Shown: positions 7,419 to 14,077 of the stretch, piece by piece
Position numbering within the stretch: position 1 is the stretch's first letter
How the letters are laid out: every line of letters starts with the position of its first letter
Made by a program: the position numbers and the translations under genes
Notes under the pieces: model-generated
What the model was told of the DNA's origin: nothing
The model's database searches: none
What the model saw: the letters and a program-made list of their open reading frames with translations, nothing else
DNA from: a virus
DNA length: 21,565 bases
IMG/VR virus record: IMGVR_UViG_3300037185_000024
Coordinates: 1 to 21,565 of that record
Direction: 5' to 3' (one strand)

Positions 7419-8212
7419 TATTCATTTAATGTTTGTGTTATTGAGTTAAACCTATAAAATTTACATTGTAGATGGTTCATAATTCTATTCATTCTTTTTA
7501 CATCATTTTGTTTTAGATTTCCAAATTTATCATAATGTCTCGATTCATCATATTCCACTACAACATTTTTTTCTTTATCATAACCATCTAACCAATATCC
7601 TATTACATCAATTTCTCCGCCGTTCATAGCATGTTGAAGATTCCAATTGTTTTGCTTATTTAGTTGGTCAAAATATTTACATGCTTTGGTACTAAAATTT
7701 CCTTTGTAATATAATCCTAAACTTTTTAATCTTTTAACATGAGACATTCTAATTTTGAGTTTATGGTCCTCTGTAAATTTTTTTCCATAATTTCCACCAT
7801 TGATGCTGCCATTTTTTTCTTTAAGTATTAGTTTCGTTTGTATAGTATGTTTTTTTCCATAAAATGGATTTAATGCTCCTGTTTTTCCATACATAGGATT
7901 CTTTTTACCACTAAATGCTTCACTCATCTTTTCTTTCCATCCCGGTTTTGTTATTGAATAATGATTTTCTCCTGACATATAGCTGTAATCTCTTGATTTT
8001 TTCCATATATTTTTCGTTTTTTCTGTATGATGCTTTCCAAAAAATGGATTGTTTTTTCCAGATACATCTGCGTGGTTTAATTTTATTCCACAACTCAAGC
8101 ATAATTTTTTTATTTTTTCAGCACGATTTCTGTTTTTGATGTTGGTATGAAATATATTCTTGCCACAAGAGGGGCAAACCCGCTTATATGGTTTCGTATT
8201 ATTGTCAGTCAT
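7373..8212 (-). CDS. Homing endonuclease: zinc ribbon, NUMOD3 repeats, EDxHD-type nuclease
   Basis: About 279 residues, numbered here from the ATG at 8218. A zinc ribbon has two Cys pairs (CPSC 15-18, CLSC 40-43). NUMOD3-type DNA-binding motifs follow (GKNNPFFGKHH, GKKNPMYGK, NPFYGKKH). The C-terminal nuclease domain (178-260) includes AMNGGEI, GYWLDGYD, VVVEYDESRHY and the QNDVKR helix, matching the EDxHD homing nucleases related to Vsr-type folds. The start 8212 (MTDNN) is preferred over 8218 because the sequence at 8218 belongs to a TTATATTTATGG element that is not a start elsewhere, and because this puts the upstream element 30 bases away as in its relatives. The gene lies alone between DUF4338 and a broken gene, as expected of a selfish insertion, and overlaps the DUF4338 3' end by 46 bases. 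Confidence 0.85.
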   Translation of the reverse strand: MTDNNTKPYKRVCPSCGKNIFHTNIKNRNRAEKIKKLCLSCGIKLNHADVSGKNNPFFGKHHTEKTKNIWKKSRDYSYMSGENHYSITKPGWKEKMSEAFSGKKNPMYGKTGALNPFYGKKHTIQTKLILKEKNGSINGGNYGKKFTEDHKLKIRMSHVKRLKSLGLYYKGNFSTKACKYFDQLNKQNNWNLQHAMNGGEIDVIGYWLDGYDKEKNVVVEYDESRHYDKFGNLKQNDVKRMNRIMNHLQCKFYRFNSITQTLNEYHLPTSPKNLFLASS

Positions 8213-8250
8213 ATCCATAAATATAAACCAACCATCAAAAACAATTAAAA
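8213..8250 (-). promoter_or_regulatory. Conserved upstream element of endonuclease genes (copy D, weaker)
   Basis: Minus strand: GTTTTTGAT begins 30 bases before the start at 8212, followed by TTATATTTATGG next to the start. The spacing matches copies at 671-710, 10461-10499 and 15622-15665, but only the GTTTT core and the AT-rich part are shared. Confidence 0.3.
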
Positions 8251-8254
8251 TAAA

Positions 8255-8283
8255 TTGATTTATTTTTAATGGCGGTGTAGTAT
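8255..8283 (+). promoter_or_regulatory. Candidate sigma-70-type promoter
   Basis: TTGATT (8255-8260), a 17-base spacer and TAGTAT (8278-8283). Each box matches 4 of 6 consensus positions. It would start transcription near 8290, a few bases before the ATG at 8298, and may serve the run of small genes up to the dNMP kinase. Confidence 0.4.
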
Positions 8284-8297
8284 ATATTAAAAGTAGT

Positions 8298-8536
8298 ATG
8301 ATTGACCAGATAAATAAAAACGATATGTATGCGGTGGTTGTTAAAAGACCTTGGATAATACGCCTGCTGTTTTATCGCCTTATGGAAGAAACATAAAAGA
8401 AGCATTGATGGTATCTTCTGATAAAATCAATGAAACATTTCCGGCTATAGGGATAGTAAAACTTCAAGCATCTGAGTGGATGAATATTGATGATGTTATG
8501 AATAGTTTGCGTAGTGGGTGTGGAATTTTAATATAA
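8298..8536 (+). pseudogene. Small gene broken by a frameshift
   Basis: An ATG at 8298 opens a frame reading MIDQINKNDMYAVVVKRP and then drifts to a stop after about 33 codons. The frame one base back continues with DNTPAVLSPYGRNIKEALM and ends with a plausible protein tail at 8536. Adding one A to the AAAA at 8343-8346 would join the two into a single protein of about 80 residues (VVVKKTLDNTPAV...). No slippery heptamer suited to programmed -1 shifting is visible. It is either a decayed gene or a base-calling error. No family was recognised for the joined product. Confidence 0.5.
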
Positions 8537-8543
8537 GTTAAAT

Positions 8544-8723
8544 ATGGGTAGAACGTATAGAAAAAACGAAAAATGGAAGAGAGATCGTAGAGATCAAAAC
8601 TTCAAAAAGAGTAAGAAATTCAAAGAGTTCAAGCATGGTGGTTTTCAACCGCCTAAACCAAATCTGCCAACTACAGATTCAGAACCTACCGAAATAGATG
8701 ATAACACTCCTACTAATTCTTAA
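8544..8723 (+). CDS. Small basic hypothetical protein, 59 residues
   Basis: It begins MGRTYRKNEKWKRDRRDQ and is strongly basic for the first 33 residues. It then becomes proline-rich and acidic (PPKPNLPTTDSEPTEIDD). The MGR start resembles the N-terminal module of the endonuclease genes at 670, 10500 and 15621, but the RYY and YW.KK positions are absent, so relatedness is doubtful. It overlaps the start of the next gene by 26 bases, which supports it as part of a coupled run of small genes. No ribosome-binding site is clear. Confidence 0.5.
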   Translation: MGRTYRKNEKWKRDRRDQNFKKSKKFKEFKHGGFQPPKPNLPTTDSEPTEIDDNTPTNS

Positions 8724-8946
8724 ATGGGTTTGTTTTTTCTTGTTAATTGTCATCATCAACTGGGAACTACGCCGGGTTGATAGATTAGAAAAACAAATAA
8801 AGAAACAGTTCGCTGATATAAATTCTTTACATCGTAATCAAAATACATTAGTCTTAACCATCAAAGAATTGTATAGGGAGTTAAGAAAACGTGACAAGAG
8901 CCTTAAAAGACAAATCAGCGTCCCCGGAAGTAAAAAAGAGGGGTAA
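8698..8946 (+). CDS. Small membrane protein with coiled-coil tail
   Basis: 82 residues. Residues 2-20 (ITLLLILKWVCFFLLIVII) form one transmembrane segment. They are followed by a charged helical region (RRVDRLEKQIKKQFADINSLHR...) with heptad spacing and a basic end. The layout of one N-terminal membrane anchor with a coiled coil is seen in phage spanin- or holin-like accessory proteins, but no lysis gene is adjacent and no function is claimed. The ATG lies within the preceding small gene and the 3' end overlaps the clamp-loader gene by 56 bases, so the three genes are likely translated in series. Confidence 0.6.
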   Translation: MITLLLILKWVCFFLLIVIINWELRRVDRLEKQIKKQFADINSLHRNQNTLVLTIKELYRELRKRDKSLKRQISVPGSKKEG

Positions 8947-9445
8947 GAAGAAGTCTGAGGAAAAAGCGGTCAAGGGCATAGGTCTGTTTGACCACATCAA
9001 ACACATTCGTTGTGTTCAAGACCCAGACTATTTCAAGAAACTAACCGATTTAGACAAGAAATCGTTTAATCATTTCATGATACTCAAATCGCTGAGTATG
9101 AACCCAGCGTTACTTGACGATATCTCTAATTTGTTTAAGTATTTTGATAAAATACCATCGCCACAGTTCTATACACTCCTGATAGGTCTAATTCCACCTG
9201 ACCATCCCAAGAAATTCTATCCTTGGGTTAAAGCACCTAAAAAACCTTATAGCACACGACTCATTGAGTTGGTGTCAACGTATTACGAAACTTCCAGTAA
9301 GGAATCAGAAGAATATGTTCGTCTGTTGTTTTCAACAGAGAATGGTAAGAAGGAATTAGAAGATTTATGCTCTTCTTTTGGACTAACAAGTAGGGAAATC
9401 GAAGATGTTATGAAAAGTAATGATAACAATGATAGTGATAAATAA
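8891..9445 (+). CDS. Small clamp-loader subunit (T4 gp62-like)
   Basis: 184 residues, close to the 187 of T4 gp62. The pattern fits the family: LFDHIKHI at 32-39, DKKSFNHFMILKSLSMNP (55-72), then TLLIGLIPP....KFYPWVKA, ELVSTYYETSSKESEEYVRLL and a C-terminal helix. T4 gp62 has the matching MAAVPRGKRYGKWAK and KLLAKRYQVNTNDA segments. This subunit assembles with four copies of the gp44-type ATPase to load the sliding clamp for the phage polymerase; neither partner is in the window. The N-terminal 30 residues are a basic tail absent from T4. The start is GTG with AGGGAG at 8875-8880. The match is from recalled family features, not an alignment search. Confidence 0.65.
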   Translation: MTRALKDKSASPEVKKRGKKKSEEKAVKGIGLFDHIKHIRCVQDPDYFKKLTDLDKKSFNHFMILKSLSMNPALLDDISNLFKYFDKIPSPQFYTLLIGLIPPDHPKKFYPWVKAPKKPYSTRLIELVSTYYETSSKESEEYVRLLFSTENGKKELEDLCSSFGLTSREIEDVMKSNDNNDSDK

Positions 9446-9474
9446 AATTAAATAAGGGGATAAAATGTGAGTGT

Positions 9475-9777
9475 GTGGAACATAAAGTTATAATAAAATA
9501 CAAAGACGAATTTGGTAAAGATAGAACGTATAGACCTGATTTTTTAGTTAATGATAAAATATTAGTTGAAATAAAACCAAAATATTTGTGGAATACAAAA
9601 TTGGTAGTCTTAAAGAAAAAAGCGGCTGAGGATTTTTGTAAAAAAATAGGTTATGAGTATAGTCTGATAGATGTTGTTCCAGATGCGTCTTTATTAAAAG
9701 AAAAATATCTCAATGGCGAAATTAAGTTTGTTGAGAAATATAAAGAAAGGTTTGAAAAATATGCGGGAATCAAATAA
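9475..9777 (+). CDS. PD-(D/E)xK nuclease fragment (TnsA/phage-endonuclease-like)
   Basis: 100 residues. The core YRPDFLVNDKILVEIKPK carries the D and E-x-K of a PD-(D/E)xK active site, followed by a helix (KKKAAEDFCKKIG) and a strand (YSLIDV), as in TnsA-like phage endonucleases. The usual N-terminal helix with a conserved glutamate is missing: the frame is open only back to 9442 and the only start is GTG 9475. A good Shine-Dalgarno (AAGGGG, 9454-9459) instead points to GTG 9467, whose frame stops after eight codons. It is probably an N-terminally truncated nuclease. It lies between two T4-like replication/nucleotide genes and overlaps the kinase start by 17 bases. Confidence 0.55.
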   Translation: MEHKVIIKYKDEFGKDRTYRPDFLVNDKILVEIKPKYLWNTKLVVLKKKAAEDFCKKIGYEYSLIDVVPDASLLKEKYLNGEIKFVEKYKERFEKYAGIK

Positions 9778-10456
9778 GCCAGTGCTCATAGGAATAGGCG
9801 GGTTTGCGCAGTCGGGAAAAGATACCTTCGTAAAAATTGCCAAGAAACAACTCAAAGAACACGGTTATAGTTCGATTAGATTAGCGTTCGCTGACGCTCT
9901 TAAAGAGGAATTGGACCCTTTTACCACAAAACAATATGGTATCAGTTCTTGGACTAATGATATAGAAGAAAAAAAGTTGATACGAAGGGCTATGGTGTCT
10001 CATGGATGTATTATGAGGGATATTAATCCCGGTTATTGGATTAATAAAATAGACCGGTTGATAGAGAATGTTCATTTTAACGAAGATGTAATTTTTATAA
10101 GTGATTGTAGATTTCCAAACGAAGTTGATTGGGTTCATGAGAAATGGGGTGGGTGGTTTGTCCATCTTAGCAAATACTCCGTTAAAAGTGGGATGCAATA
10201 CGACTCTTTTACTGGTGAACAGACCGAAAACAGAGAATGGAAACAATACGACGATGCTCCAAACGAAGAAGAAGCCAAAAATGACCCGATGTGTGCTCAG
10301 AAAGCCGATTACCGATTGGAAATGGAAAACGCTATTGAAAGAGAACTTCGATTAACAGGGAATAAAATTACAGTAGAGTCTTTGATAGACAATACTTATC
10401 TGAACAAAGAGATAAGTGTATGTCTGTCCAAGTGTCCTTTTTTGATGCTGAAGTAA
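9761..10456 (+). CDS. Deoxynucleoside monophosphate kinase (T4 gp1-like)
   Basis: 231 residues. The P-loop GFAQSGKDT is at residues 14-22, followed by RLAFADALKEEL. The conserved INPGYWINKI segment and a strand VIFISDCRFPNEVDWV match the nucleotide-binding and lid regions of T4 gene 1 kinase (241 residues). The enzyme phosphorylates dNMPs, including modified ones in some phages, to supply the phage replisome. The start at 9761 (MRESNK) is chosen because the P-loop then lies at the normal distance from the N-terminus, and AAAGG lies 9 bases upstream. The in-frame ATG at 9713 would add 16 residues read from the nuclease gene. The start overlaps the preceding nuclease gene. Confidence 0.85.
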   Translation: MRESNKPVLIGIGGFAQSGKDTFVKIAKKQLKEHGYSSIRLAFADALKEELDPFTTKQYGISSWTNDIEEKKLIRRAMVSHGCIMRDINPGYWINKIDRLIENVHFNEDVIFISDCRFPNEVDWVHEKWGGWFVHLSKYSVKSGMQYDSFTGEQTENREWKQYDDAPNEEEAKNDPMCAQKADYRLEMENAIERELRLTGNKITVESLIDNTYLNKEISVCLSKCPFLMLK

Positions 10457-10460
10457 TTAT

Positions 10461-10499
10461 TTTCAGTGTTTTATTCCGTAGTTTACTATTTATTAGCAT
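10461..10499 (+). promoter_or_regulatory. Conserved upstream element of endonuclease genes (copy B)
   Basis: GTTTTATTC at 10468-10476 begins 32 bases before the ATG at 10500, followed by TACTATTTATTAG and CATATG at the start. It shares nine identical core bases and spacing with the minus-strand element at 671-710. Confidence 0.45.
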
Positions 10500-10661
10500 A
10501 TGGGAAGATATAGAAAATATCTAACTGATGAAGAAAAGAAAAACGCCAAAAAAAGGTGGGACCATGAATACTATATGCGAAATAAAAAACGAATTGACAG
10601 ACAGGCCAAAAAAAGATACAAAAGTAAACAGAGTAATTTACAAAATAACAAATCTAGTTAA
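10500..10661 (+). CDS. MGR-type basic N-terminal module, out of frame with the GIY-YIG nuclease
   Basis: A 53-residue frame beginning MGRYRKYLTDEEKK, with EYY at 23-25 and KKRYK at 37-41. It aligns with the first 45 residues of the endonuclease gene at 670 and with the fragment at 15621 (MGR, then a YY near 22-25, then R/KYK or YW.KK). It therefore looks like the true N-terminus of the following nuclease. The frame stops at 10659-10661. The GIY-YIG frame lies one base ahead, and removing one A from the A7 run at 10608-10614 would fuse the two. It could be a separate peptide, the first part of a frameshifted protein, or a sequence error. Confidence 0.5.
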   Translation: MGRYRKYLTDEEKKNAKKRWDHEYYMRNKKRIDRQAKKRYKSKQSNLQNNKSS

Positions 10662-11331
10662 TGGAAAGATTTACGTAGGAAAAGATAAATATAATAATAT
10701 TGAATATTTGGGGTCTGGAAAATTAATAAGGTCTGCTATAAAGAAATATGGTAGGCCTTTTTTCTTTAGAGAAATATTGGAATACTGTACCGATGATAAT
10801 TCTATGAATAATAGAGAAAGATATTGGATTGATATTTTTAAATCTAGAGATAAATCCATAGGGTATAATATATCTCAAGGTGGTGATTGGGGAGATATTT
10901 TAACAAACAATCCAAATAGAGAGTTAATTATAGAAAAAATAAAAAAGACGTGTATAGAAAATTGTGCTGACCCAGAAATTAGAAAAATAATGTCTCAACG
11001 ATTGAAAGGAAAACCAAGCCCCCATAAAAATAAGAAACGACCTGAATTATTAGGTAAAAATATTAGGCTTATAGATAAAAATTATCAAAATAAAATTATA
11101 GAAATGTATAAAACTATGGGTGTTTGTAAAATTACTAAAACATTAAAGTTAGATGGATTTCCATATGGAAAGTGTTCTATAATTAATTTCTTGGAAAGAA
11201 AAGGACTATATACCAGAAAAGGAAAACGCGGCCCTTTTGGTGAAAATATTCTAAGAAAAGGAAAAGGTGGAAAATTCGTCTCAAAATCAATTCTTTGTAA
11301 TGGAGAATTTCAAATATCCAGTTACTCTTGA
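10528..11331 (+). CDS. GIY-YIG homing endonuclease
   Basis: 267 residues. The GIY-YIG core is VIYKITNLVNGKIYVGKD (about 41-58); the catalytic-region helix includes NNRERYWID (about 94-102), and GYNISQGGDW follows. A NUMOD3-like patch (QRLKGKPSPHKNKK) and a helical C-terminal DNA-binding region come next. The class cuts DNA at a homing site and spreads by repair. Codons before about residue 35 probably do not encode the natural N-terminus, because the MGR module lies in the other frame; an internal ATG at 10564 is possible. The DNA is very AT-rich. The gene lies between the dNMP kinase and a DUF4338 gene and overlaps the latter by 65 bases. Confidence 0.82.
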   Translation: MKKRKTPKKGGTMNTICEIKNELTDRPKKDTKVNRVIYKITNLVNGKIYVGKDKYNNIEYLGSGKLIRSAIKKYGRPFFFREILEYCTDDNSMNNRERYWIDIFKSRDKSIGYNISQGGDWGDILTNNPNRELIIEKIKKTCIENCADPEIRKIMSQRLKGKPSPHKNKKRPELLGKNIRLIDKNYQNKIIEMYKTMGVCKITKTLKLDGFPYGKCSIINFLERKGLYTRKGKRGPFGENILRKGKGGKFVSKSILCNGEFQISSYS

Positions 11332-12010
11332 AGAATGTAAATCACCACTAAAAAATAAAATATTTCGTGATATTATAGATAAATATCATAGTTATAAAAA
11401 ATATAAAGATTCACCAACAAGAAATATAAGGTTTTTGATTTACGAATCAATATCTGGAAATAATGTTGGTGCTATAGGATTATCTAGCGCTACTATAGCT
11501 GTGAAAGTTAGAGATACTTTTATTGGTTGGAATAATGAGGACAAAATGAAAAATCTTGGTATGTTGGCTAATAATTCTCGTTTTTGTCTAATTCAGGATA
11601 GAATGACTATAAAAAATATAGGTAGTATGACTTTAAAACGTCTTGAAATTGATGGTGGTAAACGATGGAAGGAAAAATATAACCAAGATTTAATTATGCT
11701 TGAAACGTTTGTGGAACCATCAGAAAATCGTATTGGATGTGTATATAAAGCATCAAATTGGACATACGTTGGTGAGACTATGGGCAATCACATTAGGAAG
11801 ACGCCCTTGGGTCTTTGGGCCAGGGAGAAGGGTGAGAGGGGTAGATTGGCTAGAGAAGACCCTACAGAGTGCCTAAAGAGGTATGCCGGTTATTTAGGAG
11901 AACACTCAGACTCAGGTTACAAAGTAACGAAAGTAGCCAAGAAAATCATGTTTGTCAAACCATTGGTCAAAGACTGGAAAGAGCGATTATCTGCTGGATT
12001 GGCCAATTAG
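11267..12010 (+). CDS. DUF4338 (DruA-like) protein, short form
   Basis: 247 residues, almost entirely a DUF4338 domain: RFLIYE..SGNNVGAIGL, RDTFIGW (82-88), NLGMLANNSRFCLI, then WKEKYNQDLIMLETFVEP, CVYKASNW (158-165) and YVGETMG. DruA of Druantia has the same blocks. It lacks the N-terminal 100 residues of the relative at 6105-7418. GTG 11267 has AAAAGGA four bases upstream; ATG 11300 is also in frame but has no such site, and both retain the whole domain. The 5' end overlaps the GIY-YIG gene. Base composition shifts sharply inside the gene: the row 11341-11400 has 10 G+C in 60 bases, the row 11821-11880 has 32. The 3' end overlaps the convergent small gene by 24 bases. Confidence 0.75.
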   Translation: MENSSQNQFFVMENFKYPVTLEECKSPLKNKIFRDIIDKYHSYKKYKDSPTRNIRFLIYESISGNNVGAIGLSSATIAVKVRDTFIGWNNEDKMKNLGMLANNSRFCLIQDRMTIKNIGSMTLKRLEIDGGKRWKEKYNQDLIMLETFVEPSENRIGCVYKASNWTYVGETMGNHIRKTPLGLWAREKGERGRLAREDPTECLKRYAGYLGEHSDSGYKVTKVAKKIMFVKPLVKDWKERLSAGLAN

Positions 12011-12274
12011 TTGACCATTCAAAAAGAATTGAATTCTGTTGTCTTTTACCTTTTGAAACAACATGCCTGATAGACTCTGTGACCTGTGGACAAAATTCAC
12101 GTAAAGAGCTATACAATGATTGTATTTAGCAGTTTTGAATTCTGATGGATCGCACGGGCACATTCTTGATAATGAATCTATACAGAGTATCAGATTTTGA
12201 GATTCTGGACAGATACCTACCAAAGCGTTACCAATAAGAAACCCGTATAATTCTTGGGGACTATTTATGTTCAT
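11987..12274 (-). CDS. Small hypothetical protein, 95 residues
   Basis: No family recognised. The start is ATG 12274, which overlaps the stop of the upstream membrane-protein gene by ATGA, as elsewhere in this cassette. The longer frame back to 12427 would run through that gene and is rejected. Features are NSPQELYGFLIGNALVGICP, a CPCDP motif (38-42) and a polar C-terminus. It is the last gene of the minus-strand cassette, convergent with the DUF4338 gene. No terminator hairpin was found after it. Confidence 0.55.
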   Translation of the reverse strand: MNINSPQELYGFLIGNALVGICPESQNLILCIDSLSRMCPCDPSEFKTAKYNHCIALYVNFVHRSQSLSGMLFQKVKDNRIQFFLNGQLIGQSSR

Positions 12275-12642
12275 GATATGTTCACAAGTTTTGTTATCAC
12301 ACCATAAATAAATAATGACAGGATACACAAAGGCGGAACTAATAACATCGTCAACGGTTGAAAAGTCAATATAGATAGTGTTGTCAAGAACGCAACAGAA
12401 AGCCAAAAAGACACACAAAGAGGACACCCTACCAGTTTTGTAAGGAAACTTGGATATTTCATTTTCAGGAACGTAGGATAATTCAACATCGCGGGTAGGA
12501 AGTTTACCCTTTCATTAAGATACTCTCCTTCCTTAATCAGTTTGTGTAACCCAAACGTGCTGCCCCAATCTACTACGAAGTCTGTTTTAAACCAGACTAA
12601 CATCATAAGGACGATAACTGTTGCTAGATATAATAGAATCAT
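12271..12642 (-). CDS. DUF1360-like small membrane protein
   Basis: 123 residues with hydrophobic segments at about 2-17, 78-95 and 98-117. The motif GCPLCVSFW (72-80) opens the second segment, as in DUF1360-type integral membrane proteins, which occur in phages and bacteria without a known function. The loop between (20-70) is polar and contains DFVVDWG and YPSFLTKL. The ATG overlaps the stop of the glycosyltransferase gene by ATGA and its own stop overlaps the next start, so it is translationally coupled on both sides. Confidence 0.6.
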   Translation of the reverse strand: MILLYLATVIVLMMLVWFKTDFVVDWGSTFGLHKLIKEGEYLNERVNFLPAMLNYPTFLKMKYPSFLTKLVGCPLCVSFWLSVAFLTTLSILTFQPLTMLLVPPLCILSLFIYGVITKLVNIS

Positions 12643-13907
12643 ATTTTGTCTTTTGTTCTCTCATAAATAGTAAACAATTCGTTTGTGCAGTAAGGATCTG
12701 TGGGTGAAAATGGACGTAGTTGATTAGTATAATACGGATCATCATTCTTGACAAGTTTTTCAGAATAATCAGTCATTGCCTGAATCTGTATTTTGAAAAT
12801 GTCAAATTCCATTGGTCCAATTTCTCCACTATCAGAAATGATTTTTGGAAGTTTTGATAGAAATTGCCATCCTTCGTTTGTTAGGTTGGAAACATCGAAT
12901 GTGACAATGATATCATTGGTTGGAAAATAAGTATCAGACCTTTTGACTCTCTTTTTAAGGTCAAATGGGGTGCTTACCTGAACTTGTTGAATGTATCCAT
13001 CTGTGTTACAATCACAATAAATTGTTGAACACCAAGGTTCAAGATTGCCTATTTGTTCTGGTTGACAATTCTTTGCTACAAATCCAATGTCGTATTTTTT
13101 CTGAATAATAGGATAGCAGTTTTCGTCGTTTTCCACCCACGAACCCCACTTACGAATAAAGTGTGAGACATTCTTTGCACAACACAGTTTGTAGAAAAAA
13201 TCATCCTGCTGGACTTTTTTCGTCCAACGATGTCCTCTACAGGTAAAGTGGTAAACGAAGGCGTCTCTACTTTGGTTGATTTCATAATGAGCTAGTATCA
13301 TTCTCTGAAAGATATCACTATCTTCATATGGAAATGGACTAAAGAGTTTATCGTGACCGCCTATGGCCAGAAAATCCTTCTTATAGATAAGCCACGGTGC
13401 GAAAATCCCCCGTGTTATTATATTTTGGTTTTTTATATCTTTTTGTAATTTTTCACAATAATTTCTAAAATCTATTTCTTTAAAATCTGTATTATAGATA
13501 CCAAAATCTTTTATTATTTTTTCTTTTCCTTCTGGATGTAAAGGTGGTTCTATTCTTGTTGCCGCTACTATTCCGCCGGGATGAAGCCATTTTAATAAGT
13601 TTTCTACAAAATTTGGTCCACATACCATATCCGCGTGAAATATACAAAAAATTTCATTTGATGACATTTCTACTCCTTTATCGTATAAAACGGTGTGTCC
13701 TAACTGACAACCATCATTTTTATAATAAATTGTATTTGAATCGTTATCCATTGATAGAGTGTTTGCCCATTCTAATGTTCCGTCAGTAGAGTTATCATCT
13801 AAAATTATAATTTCATGTTTTTTATAATAATCTCTTATACTTTTATATGCTAATTTTAAATAGGATAGGTTATTTCGTGTAGGAATAATAAATGTAATAG
13901 GTGTCAT
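12639..13907 (-). CDS. Family 2 glycosyltransferase with C-terminal extension
   Basis: 422 residues. The GT-A fold starts with TFIIPTRNNLSYLKLAYKSI, then LDDNSTDGT (36-44), the DxD-like HADM (91-94) that would bind metal and the nucleotide sugar, and YEDSDIF (194-200) with the likely catalytic acidic residue. The C-terminal part (about 225-422) is unassigned and has several cysteines. It resembles the enzyme at 19335-20231 in the first 200 residues. The ATG overlaps the stop of an endonuclease remnant (ATGA). Base composition changes abruptly near 13405: the row 13441-13500 has 9 G+C in 60 and the row 13201-13260 has 27. The 5' third may therefore have another history. Probable role: sugar transfer during glycan decoration. 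Confidence 0.85.
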   Translation of the reverse strand: MTPITFIIPTRNNLSYLKLAYKSIRDYYKKHEIIILDDNSTDGTLEWANTLSMDNDSNTIYYKNDGCQLGHTVLYDKGVEMSSNEIFCIFHADMVCGPNFVENLLKWLHPGGIVAATRIEPPLHPEGKEKIIKDFGIYNTDFKEIDFRNYCEKLQKDIKNQNIITRGIFAPWLIYKKDFLAIGGHDKLFSPFPYEDSDIFQRMILAHYEINQSRDAFVYHFTCRGHRWTKKVQQDDFFYKLCCAKNVSHFIRKWGSWVENDENCYPIIQKKYDIGFVAKNCQPEQIGNLEPWCSTIYCDCNTDGYIQQVQVSTPFDLKKRVKRSDTYFPTNDIIVTFDVSNLTNEGWQFLSKLPKIISDSGEIGPMEFDIFKIQIQAMTDYSEKLVKNDDPYYTNQLRPFSPTDPYCTNELFTIYERTKDKI

Positions 13908-14077
13908 AATGTTTCTATTTTTTTGTTAAGAGAATTATAAACAAAAAATTTACATTGTAAATGACTTTTTATTTCATTAACTCTGTTTTTATCTTTTTTG
14001 TTTAGTTGTCCATCTAATTTATAGTGATGTGGCTCATTGTATTCTATTACAACATTTTTCTTTTCATATTTTCTATC
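13904..14077 (-). pseudogene. C-terminal remnant of an EDxHD homing endonuclease, cut off by a tnpB element
   Basis: The minus-strand frame from the tnpB element's left end to TGA 13904-13906 encodes 57 residues. NVVIEYNEPHHY, LNKKDKNRVNEI and HLQCKF match the end of the endonuclease at 7373-8212 (NVVVEYDESRHY, LKQNDVKRMNRI, HLQCKF). There is no start codon with a credible context. It is the 3' part of the gene whose 5' part lies at 15344-15621. The segment with the catalytic glutamate is absent from both pieces, so a deletion accompanied or followed the insertion. The stop overlaps the glycosyltransferase start. Confidence 0.75.

Noticed and set aside
10608-10614. Programmed -1 frameshift at the A run
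   Set aside because: The downstream frame is one base ahead, so a +1 (or -2) shift would be needed; a standard -1 slippery site does not explain it.
12275-12427. Extended N-terminus of the small gene at 11987-12274
   Set aside because: It would lie wholly within the membrane-protein gene; the ATGA overlap at 12274 matches the style of the cassette.
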